A stretch of DNA of 64,000 bases, taken from contig JBBRLL010000002.1 in the NCBI GenBank assembly GCA_038231395.1, forward strand, positions 78,095 to 142,094, written 5' to 3'. This DNA is from Stagnihabitans sp038231395 (GTDB lineage Bacteria > Pseudomonadota > Alphaproteobacteria > Rhodobacterales > Rhodobacteraceae). Each line of letters opens with the position of its first letter. Within the stretch, counting starts at the first letter, position 1. Position numbers and translations under genes: made by a program. The notes under the pieces were generated by a model. That model worked only from the letters and a program-made list of their open reading frames with translations. It did no database searches and had not been told where the DNA came from. Of this stretch, positions 1 to 8,884 are shown one piece after another.

Positions 1-1
1 T

Positions 2-1147
2 TCTAACAGATTTGTCGGCAGATTTGTCGGCCAAGCCTTGGCTTTCGCTGCTTTGTTCGTTGGACTTGACGCCTGCTCCCCTCCACAAGACGTGGCTGAC
101 GTGGCGCAGGTGGTCAGAGGTTCCGGCGACGCTGATGCCACGTTCGCCGTGCAATTTGTCAACAAAGCGACCCTCCCGGCCATGGCGCACTGGCCAAACA
201 GCCATCCCGCAGCAAACCGCCGTTGGATTCCGCAACAGCAAAGCGAACCCGACCCGCTGATCAAAGCGGGCGACAAGGTGAGTCTGGCCGTCTGGGACAA
301 TGACGAATCCTCTTTGCTCAGCTCTCCGGGGCAAAAAGTGATTGCCTTGCCGGATCTGCGGGTGTCCAGCGCCGGCACAATCTTTATGCCCTATGTCGAT
401 GAGGTCTACATCGCCAAAATGACGGCCAGTGAGGCACGCAAAGCCATTCAGGCCAAGCTGTTGACGATTATTCCTTCTGCTCAGGTGCAGTTGAGCGTGG
501 TTTCCGGCTCTGCCAACTCGGTACAGGTTGTGTCGGGCTTGGGCATCAACGGTTCAGTCCCATTGGTTGACCGCAATACCACGTTGACGACCGTGCTTGC
601 ACAGTCTGGTGGCGTGCCGGTGGCGATGATCAATCCACAGGTCAACCTGCAACGCGACGGCAAACTGTACCGGATCGCCGCCGATACGCTGCTGAACCAT
701 CCGGAGTTGGACACCACCCTGCGCGGCGGCGACAAGATCTTCATTCAACCCGATGAGCGGTATTTCCTCTCGCTTGGCGCTGCCGGGAAAGAGGCTTTGA
801 TCAACTTCCCGCGTGACAATATCACCACTCTGGACGCCATGTCGCTGGTCGGCGGATTGAATGCAGCGACGGCTGACCCGAAAGGCATCCTGATCTTGCG
901 GAACTATCCCGCGTCATCCGTTCGGGTTGACCCGAGTAAGGGGCCGCCAAAAAGCCGGATGATCTTTACGTTCAACCTGACGTCGGCCGATGGTCTGTTC
1001 AGCGCCGGTCAATTCCCGATCGAGGATCACGATCTGGTTCTGATCACGCAAAGCCCGCTGGTCAACACGCGGACCGTGCTGGGCTTTGTGACCAGTTTCC
1101 TCGGGGCGGGTCGGGCGATCTATTCCGGTGTCAATACGATCAACTAG
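2..1147 (+). CDS. Polysaccharide export outer-membrane protein (Wza-like), 5' end outside window
   Basis: The frame is open from the first bases of the window, so the real start probably lies upstream; a TTG at 38 is the first start-like codon inside. The N-terminal segment is hydrophobic and ends in LDAC, a plausible but imperfect lipobox, which would fit an outer-membrane lipoprotein. About 80 residues in, a Poly_export-type domain begins (GDKVSLAVWD, then LRVSSAGTIFMPYV), followed by two SLBB-like segments (near GINGSVPLVDRN and near FPRDNITTLDAMSLVGG). Proteins of this family form the periplasm-spanning or outer-membrane channel for capsule or exopolysaccharide export. Polymerase and kinase partners would have to lie upstream of the window. 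Domain assignment is from sequence; the exported polymer is unknown. Confidence 0.82.
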   Translation, partial: SNRFVGRFVGQALAFAALFVGLDACSPPQDVADVAQVVRGSGDADATFAVQFVNKATLPAMAHWPNSHPAANRRWIPQQQSEPDPLIKAGDKVSLAVWDNDESSLLSSPGQKVIALPDLRVSSAGTIFMPYVDEVYIAKMTASEARKAIQAKLLTIIPSAQVQLSVVSGSANSVQVVSGLGINGSVPLVDRNTTLTTVLAQSGGVPVAMINPQVNLQRDGKLYRIAADTLLNHPELDTTLRGGDKIFIQPDERYFLSLGAAGKEALINFPRDNITTLDAMSLVGGLNAATADPKGILILRNYPASSVRVDPSKGPPKSRMIFTFNLTSADGLFSAGQFPIEDHDLVLITQSPLVNTRTVLGFVTSFLGAGRAIYSGVNTIN

Positions 1148-1237
1148 ATGAAATCTTTCAGCGGGTTGTCGCGGCCATCTGACGTCTGCGCCAATCACCC
1201 TTCCTTTCCCTGCCGAAACGACCGGACCGCGCAAAAT

Positions 1238-1261
1238 CCGCCATGCACCTGAAAATGGCGG
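1238..1261. terminator. Hairpin between convergent genes, possible bidirectional terminator
   Basis: A perfect 7-bp inverted repeat, CCGCCAT/ATGGCGG with a 10-nt loop, lies between the end of the polysaccharide export gene and the end of the leftward prepilin peptidase gene. No T-tract follows on either strand, so a terminator role is only suggested by the convergent position. Confidence 0.35.
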
Positions 1262-1281
1262 CACGATCGGGATCAGTTTGA

Positions 1282-1758
1282 TCAAACCGGCCAGAAGAGC
1301 GCGTGTTGCAAGCACAGCCAGAAGCCAAGGGCAATCCAGGGGCCGAAAGCAATCTGGCTGGAGCTTCGATGGGTCAGCGCCCAGCACAGGCCACCAACAG
1401 ACGCCAGTAGCATGACATAGGGCAGGCTTTGCCAGCCAAGCCAGGCCCCGGCTGCGGCGAAAAGCTTGGCATCGCCCAAACCCAAGCCTTCGCGGTTGCG
1501 GAGTCTGAAAAAGACTTCGCCAAAAACAGCCAGCAGCAAAAATCCTGCCCCGGCCCCGATCAGATGGCTGGAGAGGGTTTCTTTCGATCCGGTTGCCGCC
1601 ACGCCAAGACCAGCGGCAACCAGAGGCAGGCTCAGATAATCTGGAATGCGCAGTGTTTTCAGGTCAATACGGGCAATGGCGTACAGATACAGGCCAATAC
1701 CTGCTGACAAGGCCACCGCCCCAAACCCACCGCCCGCGTGCAGCCAAAACTCAGTCAT
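1282..1758 (-). CDS. gspO: Type IV prepilin peptidase (A24 family, GspO-like, short form)
   Basis: A 158-aa protein with several transmembrane segments and the two aspartate motifs of A24 prepilin peptidases: an Asp in ARIDLKTLRIPD near residue 32 and the GxGD motif in GLGLGDAKL near residue 95. The N-terminal methyltransferase domain of long GspO/PilD proteins is absent, as in CpaA/TadV-type short forms, so it should cleave the leader peptides but may not N-methylate. It acts in the inner membrane. No other prepilin peptidase is seen in the window, and five pseudopilin genes (gspG, H, I, J, K) lie within 10 kb, so this is the likely processing enzyme of that type II system. The ATG start faces the DUF4331 gene across a 181-bp divergent gap. 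Confidence 0.85.
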   Translation of the reverse strand: MTEFWLHAGGGFGAVALSAGIGLYLYAIARIDLKTLRIPDYLSLPLVAAGLGVAATGSKETLSSHLIGAGAGFLLLAVFGEVFFRLRNREGLGLGDAKLFAAAGAWLGWQSLPYVMLLASVGGLCWALTHRSSSQIAFGPWIALGFWLCLQHALFWPV

Positions 1759-1939
1759 GTCCGTCGATCCGCTCTTCCGCGCGCATTTCTTTGTCGGCCC
1801 TGAAACTTTCCAACACCAGCCTCCGTACCTTAAACAGAACCAATCCTGAAGCGGCGCAAGGATTGAAACGGCCGAACCTGTGTTTGGCTGGTTCTAAAGA
1901 ACACGAGTTTGGCAATGTGCCCCCAACACGGAGAAAGTT

Positions 1940-3562
1940 ATGAAAGTAAAGTCAAGACTGCTCATTGGCTCTGCACTGATCGGGGCGTCGGTTTTCGCCG
2001 GCCCGATGGTCAATGCATCAAGCCACCGCGAAGCGCCCGCCATTGCCGGTCAGCCGCGGGTTGATGGCACCGACTTCTACATGTTCCGCAGCTATGAACC
2101 GGGCCGCGCAGACTATGTCACCCTCATCGCCAACTATATCCCGATTCAGGTCCCTTACGCTGGCCCGAACTTTTTCACGCTTGACCATGATGCGGCCTAT
2201 GACATTCGTATCGACAGCAACGGCGACGCCAAGCCAGACCTGACCTTCCGGTTCAAATTCTCGACCATGCTGGCCAACGGCGGTGCCGGCATTGCGCTGC
2301 CGGTCGGCAACCAGTCCATCCCGATCCCGCTGCGTCAGGCAGGTCAACTGGGAACTGCGGTCATTGAGCCTAATCTGAATGAGACCGAATCTTACAGCTT
2401 GACCGTTTTCAATGGTGATCCGGCTTTGGTGCCCGGACAAGAAGCGACCCGGGCGCTCTATCCCAACCGTCCCTTCTTCAAGCCAGTGGACAACATTGGG
2501 GCCAAGACGATCCCTGACTATGCGGGCTACGCTGACAAGCACGTCTTCAACGTGAAAATACCGGGCTGCAGCGTGGAAGGCAAAGTCTTTGTCGGCCAAC
2601 GCGCCGAGGCTTTTGCCGCCAACCTTGGCGGCATTTTCGACCTTGTAAACCTTGTGCCGATTGATGGCGACAAAGTGCGCGGGTCGGGCGATGGTATGGG
2701 CTTCCCTGGCGGCATCACGCAAAACCGCGCGAATGACGATCTGGTCGGCAAGGCCAATGTCACCTCCCTGGCGCTGGAAGTGCCGATTGCCTGCCTGACC
2801 GGCACCGGCAACGGTGTCATCGGTGCCTGGACGACGGCCAGCCTGCCCGCCAACCGCGTGCTGTCAGCCCTGCCGTCCTACAATGCGACCTCGACCAACA
2901 GCGGTGCCTTTGTTCAGGTGTCGCGCCTGTCTGCCCCGCTGGTCAACGAAGTGGTCATCGGCTTGCCCGACAAGGACCTCTTCAATGCGGCCAACCCAAC
3001 GCAAGACGGTGCCTTGGCGAAATACGTGACCAACCCGAGCCTCCCCGCCTTGTTGAACCTGCTGTTCAAGGACGCGGTGAACGCGACGCTGGGAACCAGC
3101 TTTACCAATATCGCCCCAAGCAACCTGCCGCGCACTGACCTTGTTGCGGCATTCCTGACTGGGTTCCCGGGCTTCAATCAGCAAAAAATCGTAACCGGAT
3201 CCGAGATGATGCGCCTGAATACGGCTGTGCCTGCCACGCCCCGGGCCAGCCAGAAGACCCTTGGTCTGATCGACGAGGATCTGGCCGGTTTCCCGAATGG
3301 CCGTCGTCCGGGCGATGACACGGTTGATATTGCGCTGCGCGTCGTGATGGGTGCGCTGTGCGAACCGGTGCCGCTTGGCGCTGAACTTGGCGTCCCGGGC
3401 GCTGTCGAAGATACGCCTTCCGACTATGTCAATCTGGGTTACTGCATGCCAAGCGACGCTCCGGTCGGCGGCGCTGCCTTTACCGATGGTGCCCCGATTG
3501 CTGCCCGCGAACTGCAAAACAAGTTCCCCTACCTCAACAATCCCTTGCCGGGACACAACTGA
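1940..3562 (+). CDS. DUF4331 domain-containing secreted protein
   Basis: A 540-aa protein with a clear Sec signal peptide (Lys-rich start, hydrophobic core, cut near VNA-SSHREAP). Immediately after it is the family hallmark SSHREAP followed by VDGTDFYMFRSYEP. The whole mature length matches DUF4331, a periplasmic or extracellular family of unknown biochemical role. The start is supported by a GGAGAAAG ribosome-binding site just before the ATG. It sits between the prepilin peptidase and gspK, and the other end of the cluster carries TPR and HupE/UreJ genes. This makes it the best candidate substrate of the type II secretion system. That is an inference from position and signal peptide, not from a known secretion motif. 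Confidence 0.85.
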   Translation: MKVKSRLLIGSALIGASVFAGPMVNASSHREAPAIAGQPRVDGTDFYMFRSYEPGRADYVTLIANYIPIQVPYAGPNFFTLDHDAAYDIRIDSNGDAKPDLTFRFKFSTMLANGGAGIALPVGNQSIPIPLRQAGQLGTAVIEPNLNETESYSLTVFNGDPALVPGQEATRALYPNRPFFKPVDNIGAKTIPDYAGYADKHVFNVKIPGCSVEGKVFVGQRAEAFAANLGGIFDLVNLVPIDGDKVRGSGDGMGFPGGITQNRANDDLVGKANVTSLALEVPIACLTGTGNGVIGAWTTASLPANRVLSALPSYNATSTNSGAFVQVSRLSAPLVNEVVIGLPDKDLFNAANPTQDGALAKYVTNPSLPALLNLLFKDAVNATLGTSFTNIAPSNLPRTDLVAAFLTGFPGFNQQKIVTGSEMMRLNTAVPATPRASQKTLGLIDEDLAGFPNGRRPGDDTVDIALRVVMGALCEPVPLGAELGVPGAVEDTPSDYVNLGYCMPSDAPVGGAAFTDGAPIAARELQNKFPYLNNPLPGHN

Positions 3563-3601
3563 GACTGCGGACAACGTGTTTTCAGGCTAAGCGACTGAAG
3601 T

Positions 3602-4492
3602 TCAAGGCGATGATGGCGGCGGGGGCAACCCTGCCGCCATTGCGCTTTGGCGGGCGATGACGAAAGCATTTGCCGCTGCATCGCCAGTCTTTTTGCGTTC
3701 AATCAGGCTGTCTTGCGCCAGAAGCGTTGCGCCGACCTGCACCGTGACGTGCAGGTGAAAGTAGCTGGACTGAAAGCCCATCCCGGCACTCAAGATCACC
3801 CCAAGCGCTGACACATCCGCTGGGGTCAGAAACCCAAGCTTTGCGCGTCTGGTCTCCAGCAACTTGGCTTGCACCGGATTGTTCAAAAGCACCGCCAACA
3901 GCGCCACCGGGGCCGCATTCACATTGACGGGCGTGGTGCGGGGCAGGATCGTGACCAAAGTGGCAAGGGTTGCCAGTTCTGCATCGCTGATCTTTGCGGC
4001 GTCGCGCAATTGATCCAGACGGGCCGGAGGGGGCGACGCGCTGAAAGCCGTGACGATCCGGGGCGCAAGGTCGGCATTCAGCGTCAGGGCTGCCAGAATA
4101 TCGCGCAGGCGGTTCTGCGCCAGCACGCCCTCAGTGCCCAGATTGGTCAGGTTGAACAGGCCCTGCCCATCAGCCAAGGTCAGACCAAAGCGGCCATCGG
4201 CAATGGCTATGTCGGATTGATTGACCTTGCCCCAGGCTTCATGATCGTGGTCCAACTCTGGGCTGCTGGCCAGATCGCGACGCAGGGCTAAGGTCGCTGT
4301 GGCCTCGCCCGCCGCTAAAAGCGCGTGGGCCGAGGTCGCCTCGTCATAAATCCGGCTGCGATCCATCGCTGATTCAGACAGTGTGACCATTGTCACAACG
4401 ACAGCAGAGGTCAGGGCCAGGATGACCAGAACGAAAAGCAGCGTCACACCCTCGTCGTGTTTGCGCGCCCCTTTGCCGACGTCCCGCATCAC
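3602..4492 (-). CDS. gspK: Type II secretion minor pseudopilin GspK
   Basis: A 296-aa protein beginning with a charged leader and the prepilin junction EG-VTLLFVLVILAL. It lacks the Glu at position +5, which is usual for GspK and sets it apart from the other pseudopilins. The large C-terminal domain contains the helix-hairpin-helix-like segment expected of GspK (NVNAAPVALLAVLLNNPVQA, about residues 185-205). GspK caps the pseudopilus together with GspI and GspJ. The GTG at 4492 gives a 4-bp overlap with the gspJ stop; an ATG one codon later (4489) is an equally good start. It is the last gene of the leftward gsp operon. Confidence 0.88.
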   Translation of the reverse strand: MMRDVGKGARKHDEGVTLLFVLVILALTSAVVVTMVTLSESAMDRSRIYDEATSAHALLAAGEATATLALRRDLASSPELDHDHEAWGKVNQSDIAIADGRFGLTLADGQGLFNLTNLGTEGVLAQNRLRDILAALTLNADLAPRIVTAFSASPPPARLDQLRDAAKISDAELATLATLVTILPRTTPVNVNAAPVALLAVLLNNPVQAKLLETRRAKLGFLTPADVSALGVILSAGMGFQSSYFHLHVTVQVGATLLAQDSLIERKKTGDAAANAFVIARQSAMAAGLPPPPSSP

Positions 4493-5058
4493 TGCACCGC
4501 CGTTGGCAACACCGCCAGGCGGGTGAGCGTCTTGCCATCCGCAAGGGTCAGAGTGACTGTGATGGCGCGGGGGTTTGCCGGCTGCGTTCCGGCCACGCCG
4601 GTTGCGCCCTCAGGCGGCCAAGCGGGCAACCAGTCGGGACCATTTGCGAGGAATTGCCAGTCCAACACGGTGACGCCAGCCAGCAGCGACTGCTCTGCCA
4701 GAATATCGCCTTTGCCGTCCACCATTCTGCGCTTCAGACTGTCGCCAGACAGCGCATAGGTCAAGGTCACCTCGCCACCCGGTGCGTCCGGCACCGCGCG
4801 GCGAAGCGAGACGCTGCCGCCGTCAGCGACCAAAGAGCGGTCCTCTGCCAGATTGAAATCCAGATTGATCAGATACATGGCGCGTTGCATCTGACCAAGA
4901 CGTTGCAACCGGCCCTCGGTCAGCCGCTCACCACGCGCGACGAGATCAAGCATGGCATATCCCGCGACACCGATGATCGAAAAGATGACCAGTGCCACCA
5001 GAACCTCGACCAGCGTCACCCCAGCCTTGTCCGATCTGGCTGGGTTGCGGCGGGTCAC
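4489..5058 (-). CDS. gspJ: Type II secretion minor pseudopilin GspJ
   Basis: The start is taken as the GTG at 5058, whose GTGA overlaps the stop of the upstream gene. The longer frame starting at 5130 would lie inside that gene and give an unlikely leader. The 189-aa product has a short basic leader and the prepilin cleavage junction AG-VTLVEVLVALVIF with Glu at +5, followed by a periplasmic globular domain. GspJ joins GspI and GspK at the pseudopilus tip. Translational coupling on both sides indicates a single transcript with gspK. Confidence 0.88.
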   Translation of the reverse strand: MTRRNPARSDKAGVTLVEVLVALVIFSIIGVAGYAMLDLVARGERLTEGRLQRLGQMQRAMYLINLDFNLAEDRSLVADGGSVSLRRAVPDAPGGEVTLTYALSGDSLKRRMVDGKGDILAEQSLLAGVTVLDWQFLANGPDWLPAWPPEGATGVAGTQPANPRAITVTLTLADGKTLTRLAVLPTAVQ

Positions 5059-6152
5059 GTCTGCGCCACCTCGGCGCGGAGGATGATTTTGCCGTTCCGG
5101 ATACCAAGGACGGAAAGGTCGCGCTGGCACGGGCCGTCTTTGAGGAAGCGGAAGTTGCCCAGAACGCCGGTAAACCCGGCTTTGCGCTGCAAGCCTTGCC
5201 GGGTCAGCTGACCGGCATCGCCAAGACCAAGAGCGACCAGAACCGCGTCATAGCCGAGGGCCGCAACCACGCCCGGTTCGGTGCCGTAAGTGGCAAGGGT
5301 ACGGTCGGAAAACGGCTGGAACAGGTCTGGCGCAGGAGCGGCAAAGACGGCGCCCTCCAGATCGCCGTTGGCTGCGGCATCGCCGATGCCCCATTGCACG
5401 GAACCCATGATCTGCATGCCACTGCCGCGCAGACCGCGGGCAAAGCCAGCCAAAGCTCCACCCCCATCCGGTACAAACACCGCCTGCGGCAACACACCGC
5501 CACTCGCCACCCGCAAGGCCTGCACCAGACCCGAAGCGGCAGGATCGCGCAGCAGGGTTGCCGACAGGTTCAATCCGCCAGCGGCCGCGATCCTCACCGC
5601 AGCATCGGCAGAGGCCGCCCCCAACGCGCCAGGGCTTGCAACCACCGCAACCCGGGTCAAACCCTGCGCCAAGGCATAGCTGAACATCGCGGACACCGAT
5701 TGCGCTGCCGTGACGCCGAACACAAACGCCCCTGAAAGTGCCAGCCTGTCGTCGTTGGAAAACGTCACCACCGGGACCCGGCCCGCCACTTTAAGGACAG
5801 CCGGGGTCTGGTCGGACCGCAGTGGCCCAAAAAGCATCCGCGCCCCCGCAGCCAAAGCGTCCTGTGCTGCTTTGGCGGCCCCCTCCGGCGTGTCTCCCGT
5901 GTCATAGGTGCGCGGCAAGGCTTCGGCAGATCGACCCGAACCCGCCAGACTTGCCGCCTGCATCATGGCCGCGCCGATTGCCGCATTGGCCCCGCTGAGC
6001 GGCAGCAACAATGCCGCATCGCCACCCCCTTTGCCCGGGCGTTGTCCGGCAAAGCCTGCATCCTCACATCCGGCCATGAACGGCACGACAAGGGCCGACA
6101 AGGCCCCCGCCCCAAAGCGCCGCCGCGACAGGTCGATGGACGCGGGGGGCAT
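5055..6152 (-). CDS. Periplasmic-binding-fold lipoprotein (LpoA/branched-chain amino-acid binding type) inside the gsp operon
   Basis: I chose the ATG at 6152 because an AAAAGGAG ribosome-binding site lies just upstream. The longer frame to 6218 only adds codons made by a 15-bp tandem repeat. The 365-aa product starts with a twin-arginine-like stretch (SRRRFGAGA) and a lipobox (FMAGC), suggesting a Tat or Sec lipoprotein. The mature part resembles type I periplasmic binding proteins (Peripla_BP_6 or LpoA-like): LLLPLSGANAAIGAAMMQAA at the start, then GARMLFGPLRSD and VPVVTFSNDD. No ABC transporter is nearby. The gene is coupled to gspJ by a 4-bp overlap and follows gspF, a place where no such gene normally occurs. 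It could be an accessory factor for envelope passage or peptidoglycan remodelling; this is inference. Confidence 0.72.
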   Translation of the reverse strand: MPPASIDLSRRRFGAGALSALVVPFMAGCEDAGFAGQRPGKGGGDAALLLPLSGANAAIGAAMMQAASLAGSGRSAEALPRTYDTGDTPEGAAKAAQDALAAGARMLFGPLRSDQTPAVLKVAGRVPVVTFSNDDRLALSGAFVFGVTAAQSVSAMFSYALAQGLTRVAVVASPGALGAASADAAVRIAAAGGLNLSATLLRDPAASGLVQALRVASGGVLPQAVFVPDGGGALAGFARGLRGSGMQIMGSVQWGIGDAAANGDLEGAVFAAPAPDLFQPFSDRTLATYGTEPGVVAALGYDAVLVALGLGDAGQLTRQGLQRKAGFTGVLGNFRFLKDGPCQRDLSVLGIRNGKIILRAEVAQT

Positions 6153-6165
6153 AGAGGTCTCCTTT

Positions 6166-6210
6166 TGTGAGGTCGCCATGTGTGAGGTCGCCTTGTGTGA
6201 GGTCGCCTTG
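6166..6210. repeat. Three tandem copies of a 15-bp unit between gspF and the lipoprotein gene
   Basis: The unit TGTGAGGTCGCC(A/T)TG is repeated three times without gaps. It occupies the spacer between the gspF stop and the ribosome-binding site of the downstream lipoprotein gene. Read on the minus strand the repeats are in frame with that gene, which creates an artificially extended N-terminus. Confidence 0.85.
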
Positions 6211-6223
6211 TGGGCCATGGCCG

Positions 6224-7426
6224 CTACAACCCGACCAGATTGTTCATCGACACAATCGGAAGCAGGATCGCCAGCACCATCATCATCACCAGACCGCCCA
6301 TAACCAGCAGGATAGCCGGTTCCACCAAGGCGACAAGCGCCTTGATCCAGGCATCCAGATCGCGCTGCTGATCACTGGCGGCACGCTCCAGCGCCTCACC
6401 CAGATTGCCGCTCGCCTCTCCGCTGGCGACCATGGCGACCAGCATGGCGGGAAAGCAGGCGGCCTCTTGCATGGCGCGCTTCAGGCTCATGCCCTGACGG
6501 ACCTTGTCGCCAATCTCGACAATACGGGCGCGGATGAAGCGGTTGGGGGTGACCCCTGCCGCAGCCTGCAACGCCTCTATCTGCGGCACTTGGCTTTGCA
6601 CCAGAGTGGCAAGCGTTCCGGCAAACTGTGCGGCGTTCATCCGCTGGACAACCTTGCGCGTCAGCCAGTTGCGGGCCAGCACCCCGTCGAACTTTTCCCG
6701 GTTGGAAGGGGTTCTCAACCAGCGCAGCCAAAGGACAACCGCCAGCGCCGTGGTCAGCATTGCTGCCAGTCCGTAGGTGCGCACAAAGGCCGAGGTGCCG
6801 ATCAGCGCCCGCGTCAACAAAGGCAGGCTGGTGCCGCGTGTGGTGAACACTTTCACGATGTCAGGCACCACAAACGCCATCAGCGCCATGATGATGCCGA
6901 TGCTGACAAGGCCCAGAAGTGCCGGGTAGAGCAGAGCTAGAATAACGGTCTGCCGGTTGCGCGCACGGTTTTCCACGAAATTCGCCAGATGCGCCATGAC
7001 CTGATCCAACCGTCCCGACGCCTCACCCGCAGCAACCGAGGCGCGGTAGAACGCGCTGAACGCCCGAGGGTACATGTCGATGGCTGCGGCAAAACTGCGC
7101 CCCTCCAGCACAGCAGTCCGCACGGCCATCATCAGACCACCGACGCGGGCAGTTTGACCTTGGGCGATGGTGGACAAAGCATCCTCGATCCGCAGGCCAG
7201 AGCGCAGCAGGGTGGCCATTTGCCTTGTGACAAGGACCAGTGCCGACAAGGGAAGTGCGGCGCGGAAGGGCAGGTTGGTGGTCGGCTGGTTGGCCGTGTT
7301 GATTTCCAGCGGCAGCAGGCCGCGCGCGCGCAGGTCGGCGCGGGCGGCGATGGCGTTGGTCGCCTCTACAATGCCGGTGGCGGGTTTGCCAAAGGGGTCG
7401 ATGGCGCGGAAGGCATAGGCAACCAT
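6224..7426 (-). CDS. gspF: Type II secretion inner-membrane platform protein GspF
   Basis: A 400-aa inner-membrane protein with the two repeated T2SSF domains of the family and transmembrane segments around residues 165-190 (ILALLYPALLGLVSIGIIMA), 215-235 and at the C-terminus (VEPAILLVMGGLVMMMVLAI). The N-terminus MVAYAFRAIDPFGKPATGIV is typical. GspF couples the GspE ATPase to pseudopilus assembly. Its ATG follows directly after the gspE stop and is preceded by an AGGAGG ribosome-binding site inside the end of gspE. Confidence 0.93.
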   Translation of the reverse strand: MVAYAFRAIDPFGKPATGIVEATNAIAARADLRARGLLPLEINTANQPTTNLPFRAALPLSALVLVTRQMATLLRSGLRIEDALSTIAQGQTARVGGLMMAVRTAVLEGRSFAAAIDMYPRAFSAFYRASVAAGEASGRLDQVMAHLANFVENRARNRQTVILALLYPALLGLVSIGIIMALMAFVVPDIVKVFTTRGTSLPLLTRALIGTSAFVRTYGLAAMLTTALAVVLWLRWLRTPSNREKFDGVLARNWLTRKVVQRMNAAQFAGTLATLVQSQVPQIEALQAAAGVTPNRFIRARIVEIGDKVRQGMSLKRAMQEAACFPAMLVAMVASGEASGNLGEALERAASDQQRDLDAWIKALVALVEPAILLVMGGLVMMMVLAILLPIVSMNNLVGL

Positions 7427-8884
7427 TCAACCCTCCTGTGCGACGCGGGCCACTTCGGCCACCGTTGTCATACCAGAACGGACCGCCCGCAATCCATCTT
7501 CGATCAGGCCGGGGCCGGATTGGCGGGCCAGGGTATTCAGTGCAGCCTCGGAGGCGCCGGCATGGATGGCGGCTTCCATGGCCTTGGTGATCTCAACCAC
7601 CTCATACAACCCGGATCTGCCCTTGTAGCCAAGCCCGTGGCAGGCGGGGCAGCCAACGGCACGGTGAATGGGCTCGCCAAGGTGAAGGCCGGGCAGAATG
7701 GAAACGTCTTCCGGCTGCGCCTGCGCCAGTTCACGGCAGGCAGGACACAGGCGGCGGACCAGCCGTTGCGCCAGAACCCCCGCCAGCATGGGGGCCAGCA
7801 AAAAGCGTTCCACCCCCATGTCGATCAGCCGGGATACAGCACCAATGGCGGTGTTGGTGTGCAGGGTGGACAAGACAAAGTGCCCGGTCATGGCGGATTC
7901 CACAGCCACTTCAGCGGTTTCACGGTCACGGATTTCGCCGACCATGATGACATCGGGGTCTTGCCGCAAAATGGCCCTGAGGCCTCGCGCAAACGTCAGG
8001 TCGGTGCGCGGGTTGACCTGCATCTGGCCGATCCCGTCCAGCGAGTATTCGATCGGATCTTCAACCGTCATGATGTTGCGGCTGCGATCGTTCAGGCGGT
8101 CAAGGGCGGCATAAAGTGTCGTGGTCTTGCCCGAACCGGTCGGGCCGGTGACCAGCAGCATACCGTCCGGCCGGGCCAGAAGACGGCTGAACACTTCGGC
8201 GTCGCGCGGGCTCATATCCAGCCGTTCAAGGCCAAGGCGGGTGGCGTTGCGGTCCAGAAGGCGCATCACCACCCGCTCTCCGTATTGGCTTGGGATGGTT
8301 GAGACGCGCACATCAACCTCGTGCCCGCCGACGCGCAAGGACACCCGGCCATCCTGCGGCAGACGCTTTTCGGCAATGTCCAGACGCGCCATCACCTTGA
8401 TGCGGCTGACCAACAGGGGGGCCAAGGCGCGGCGCGGTTCAACCATTTCGCGCAAGATTCCGTCGATGCGAAAGCGCACCACCAACCGGCGCTCCTGCGT
8501 TTCGATGTGGATGTCAGAGGCGTTTTCCTTGATCGCCTCCAGCAACAAAGCATTGATCAGGCGCACAACCGGGGCATCTTCGCTTTGGTCCAGCAGGTCA
8601 TCGACAACGGCGACGCTGTCGGCAAGGCTGGCAAGCCCGCCATCAGCCCCGGCGGCATCCGACGCATCGGCGGCAGTGTCGCGATAGATCTGCGCCAAAA
8701 GCGCCTCAAATCCCGCCTCGTCCAGCGCTTGATAGGTCAGATCAGGCCCGGCGATGCGGCGCACCTCGGCAAGGGCTGACAGCGGGGCGGACGGGCGCAG
8801 GGCACAGACCGGTCCGGGCGCATGGTGCAGCACAACGCCCTGCGCCCGGGCAAAGGCATAGGGCAGCAGCCGTGGCCGCGTCAT
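7427..8884 (-). CDS. gspE: Type II secretion ATPase GspE
   Basis: The ATG at 8884 overlaps the gspM stop as ATGA; the longer upstream frame lies within gspM and is rejected. The 485-aa protein has the GspE N-terminal domain, Walker A GPTGSGKTTTLY (about residues 245-256), the Asp box, Walker B MVGEIRDRETAE (about 310-320), a His box, and a CxxC...CxxC zinc-binding insert (LCPAC near 378 and GCPAC near 410). It powers pseudopilus assembly on the cytoplasmic side through GspL and GspF. All catalytic motifs are intact. Confidence 0.95.
   Translation of the reverse strand: MTRPRLLPYAFARAQGVVLHHAPGPVCALRPSAPLSALAEVRRIAGPDLTYQALDEAGFEALLAQIYRDTAADASDAAGADGGLASLADSVAVVDDLLDQSEDAPVVRLINALLLEAIKENASDIHIETQERRLVVRFRIDGILREMVEPRRALAPLLVSRIKVMARLDIAEKRLPQDGRVSLRVGGHEVDVRVSTIPSQYGERVVMRLLDRNATRLGLERLDMSPRDAEVFSRLLARPDGMLLVTGPTGSGKTTTLYAALDRLNDRSRNIMTVEDPIEYSLDGIGQMQVNPRTDLTFARGLRAILRQDPDVIMVGEIRDRETAEVAVESAMTGHFVLSTLHTNTAIGAVSRLIDMGVERFLLAPMLAGVLAQRLVRRLCPACRELAQAQPEDVSILPGLHLGEPIHRAVGCPACHGLGYKGRSGLYEVVEITKAMEAAIHAGASEAALNTLARQSGPGLIEDGLRAVRSGMTTVAEVARVAQEG

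Noticed and set aside
914..1387. Minus-strand frame of 157 codons between the export gene and gspO
   Set aside because: It overlaps both neighbouring genes and shows no domain; a shadow frame.
6989..8302. Plus-strand frame of 437 codons across gspF and gspE
   Set aside because: Crosses two strong gsp genes on the other strand and encodes Gly/Gln/His-rich sequence without family features.
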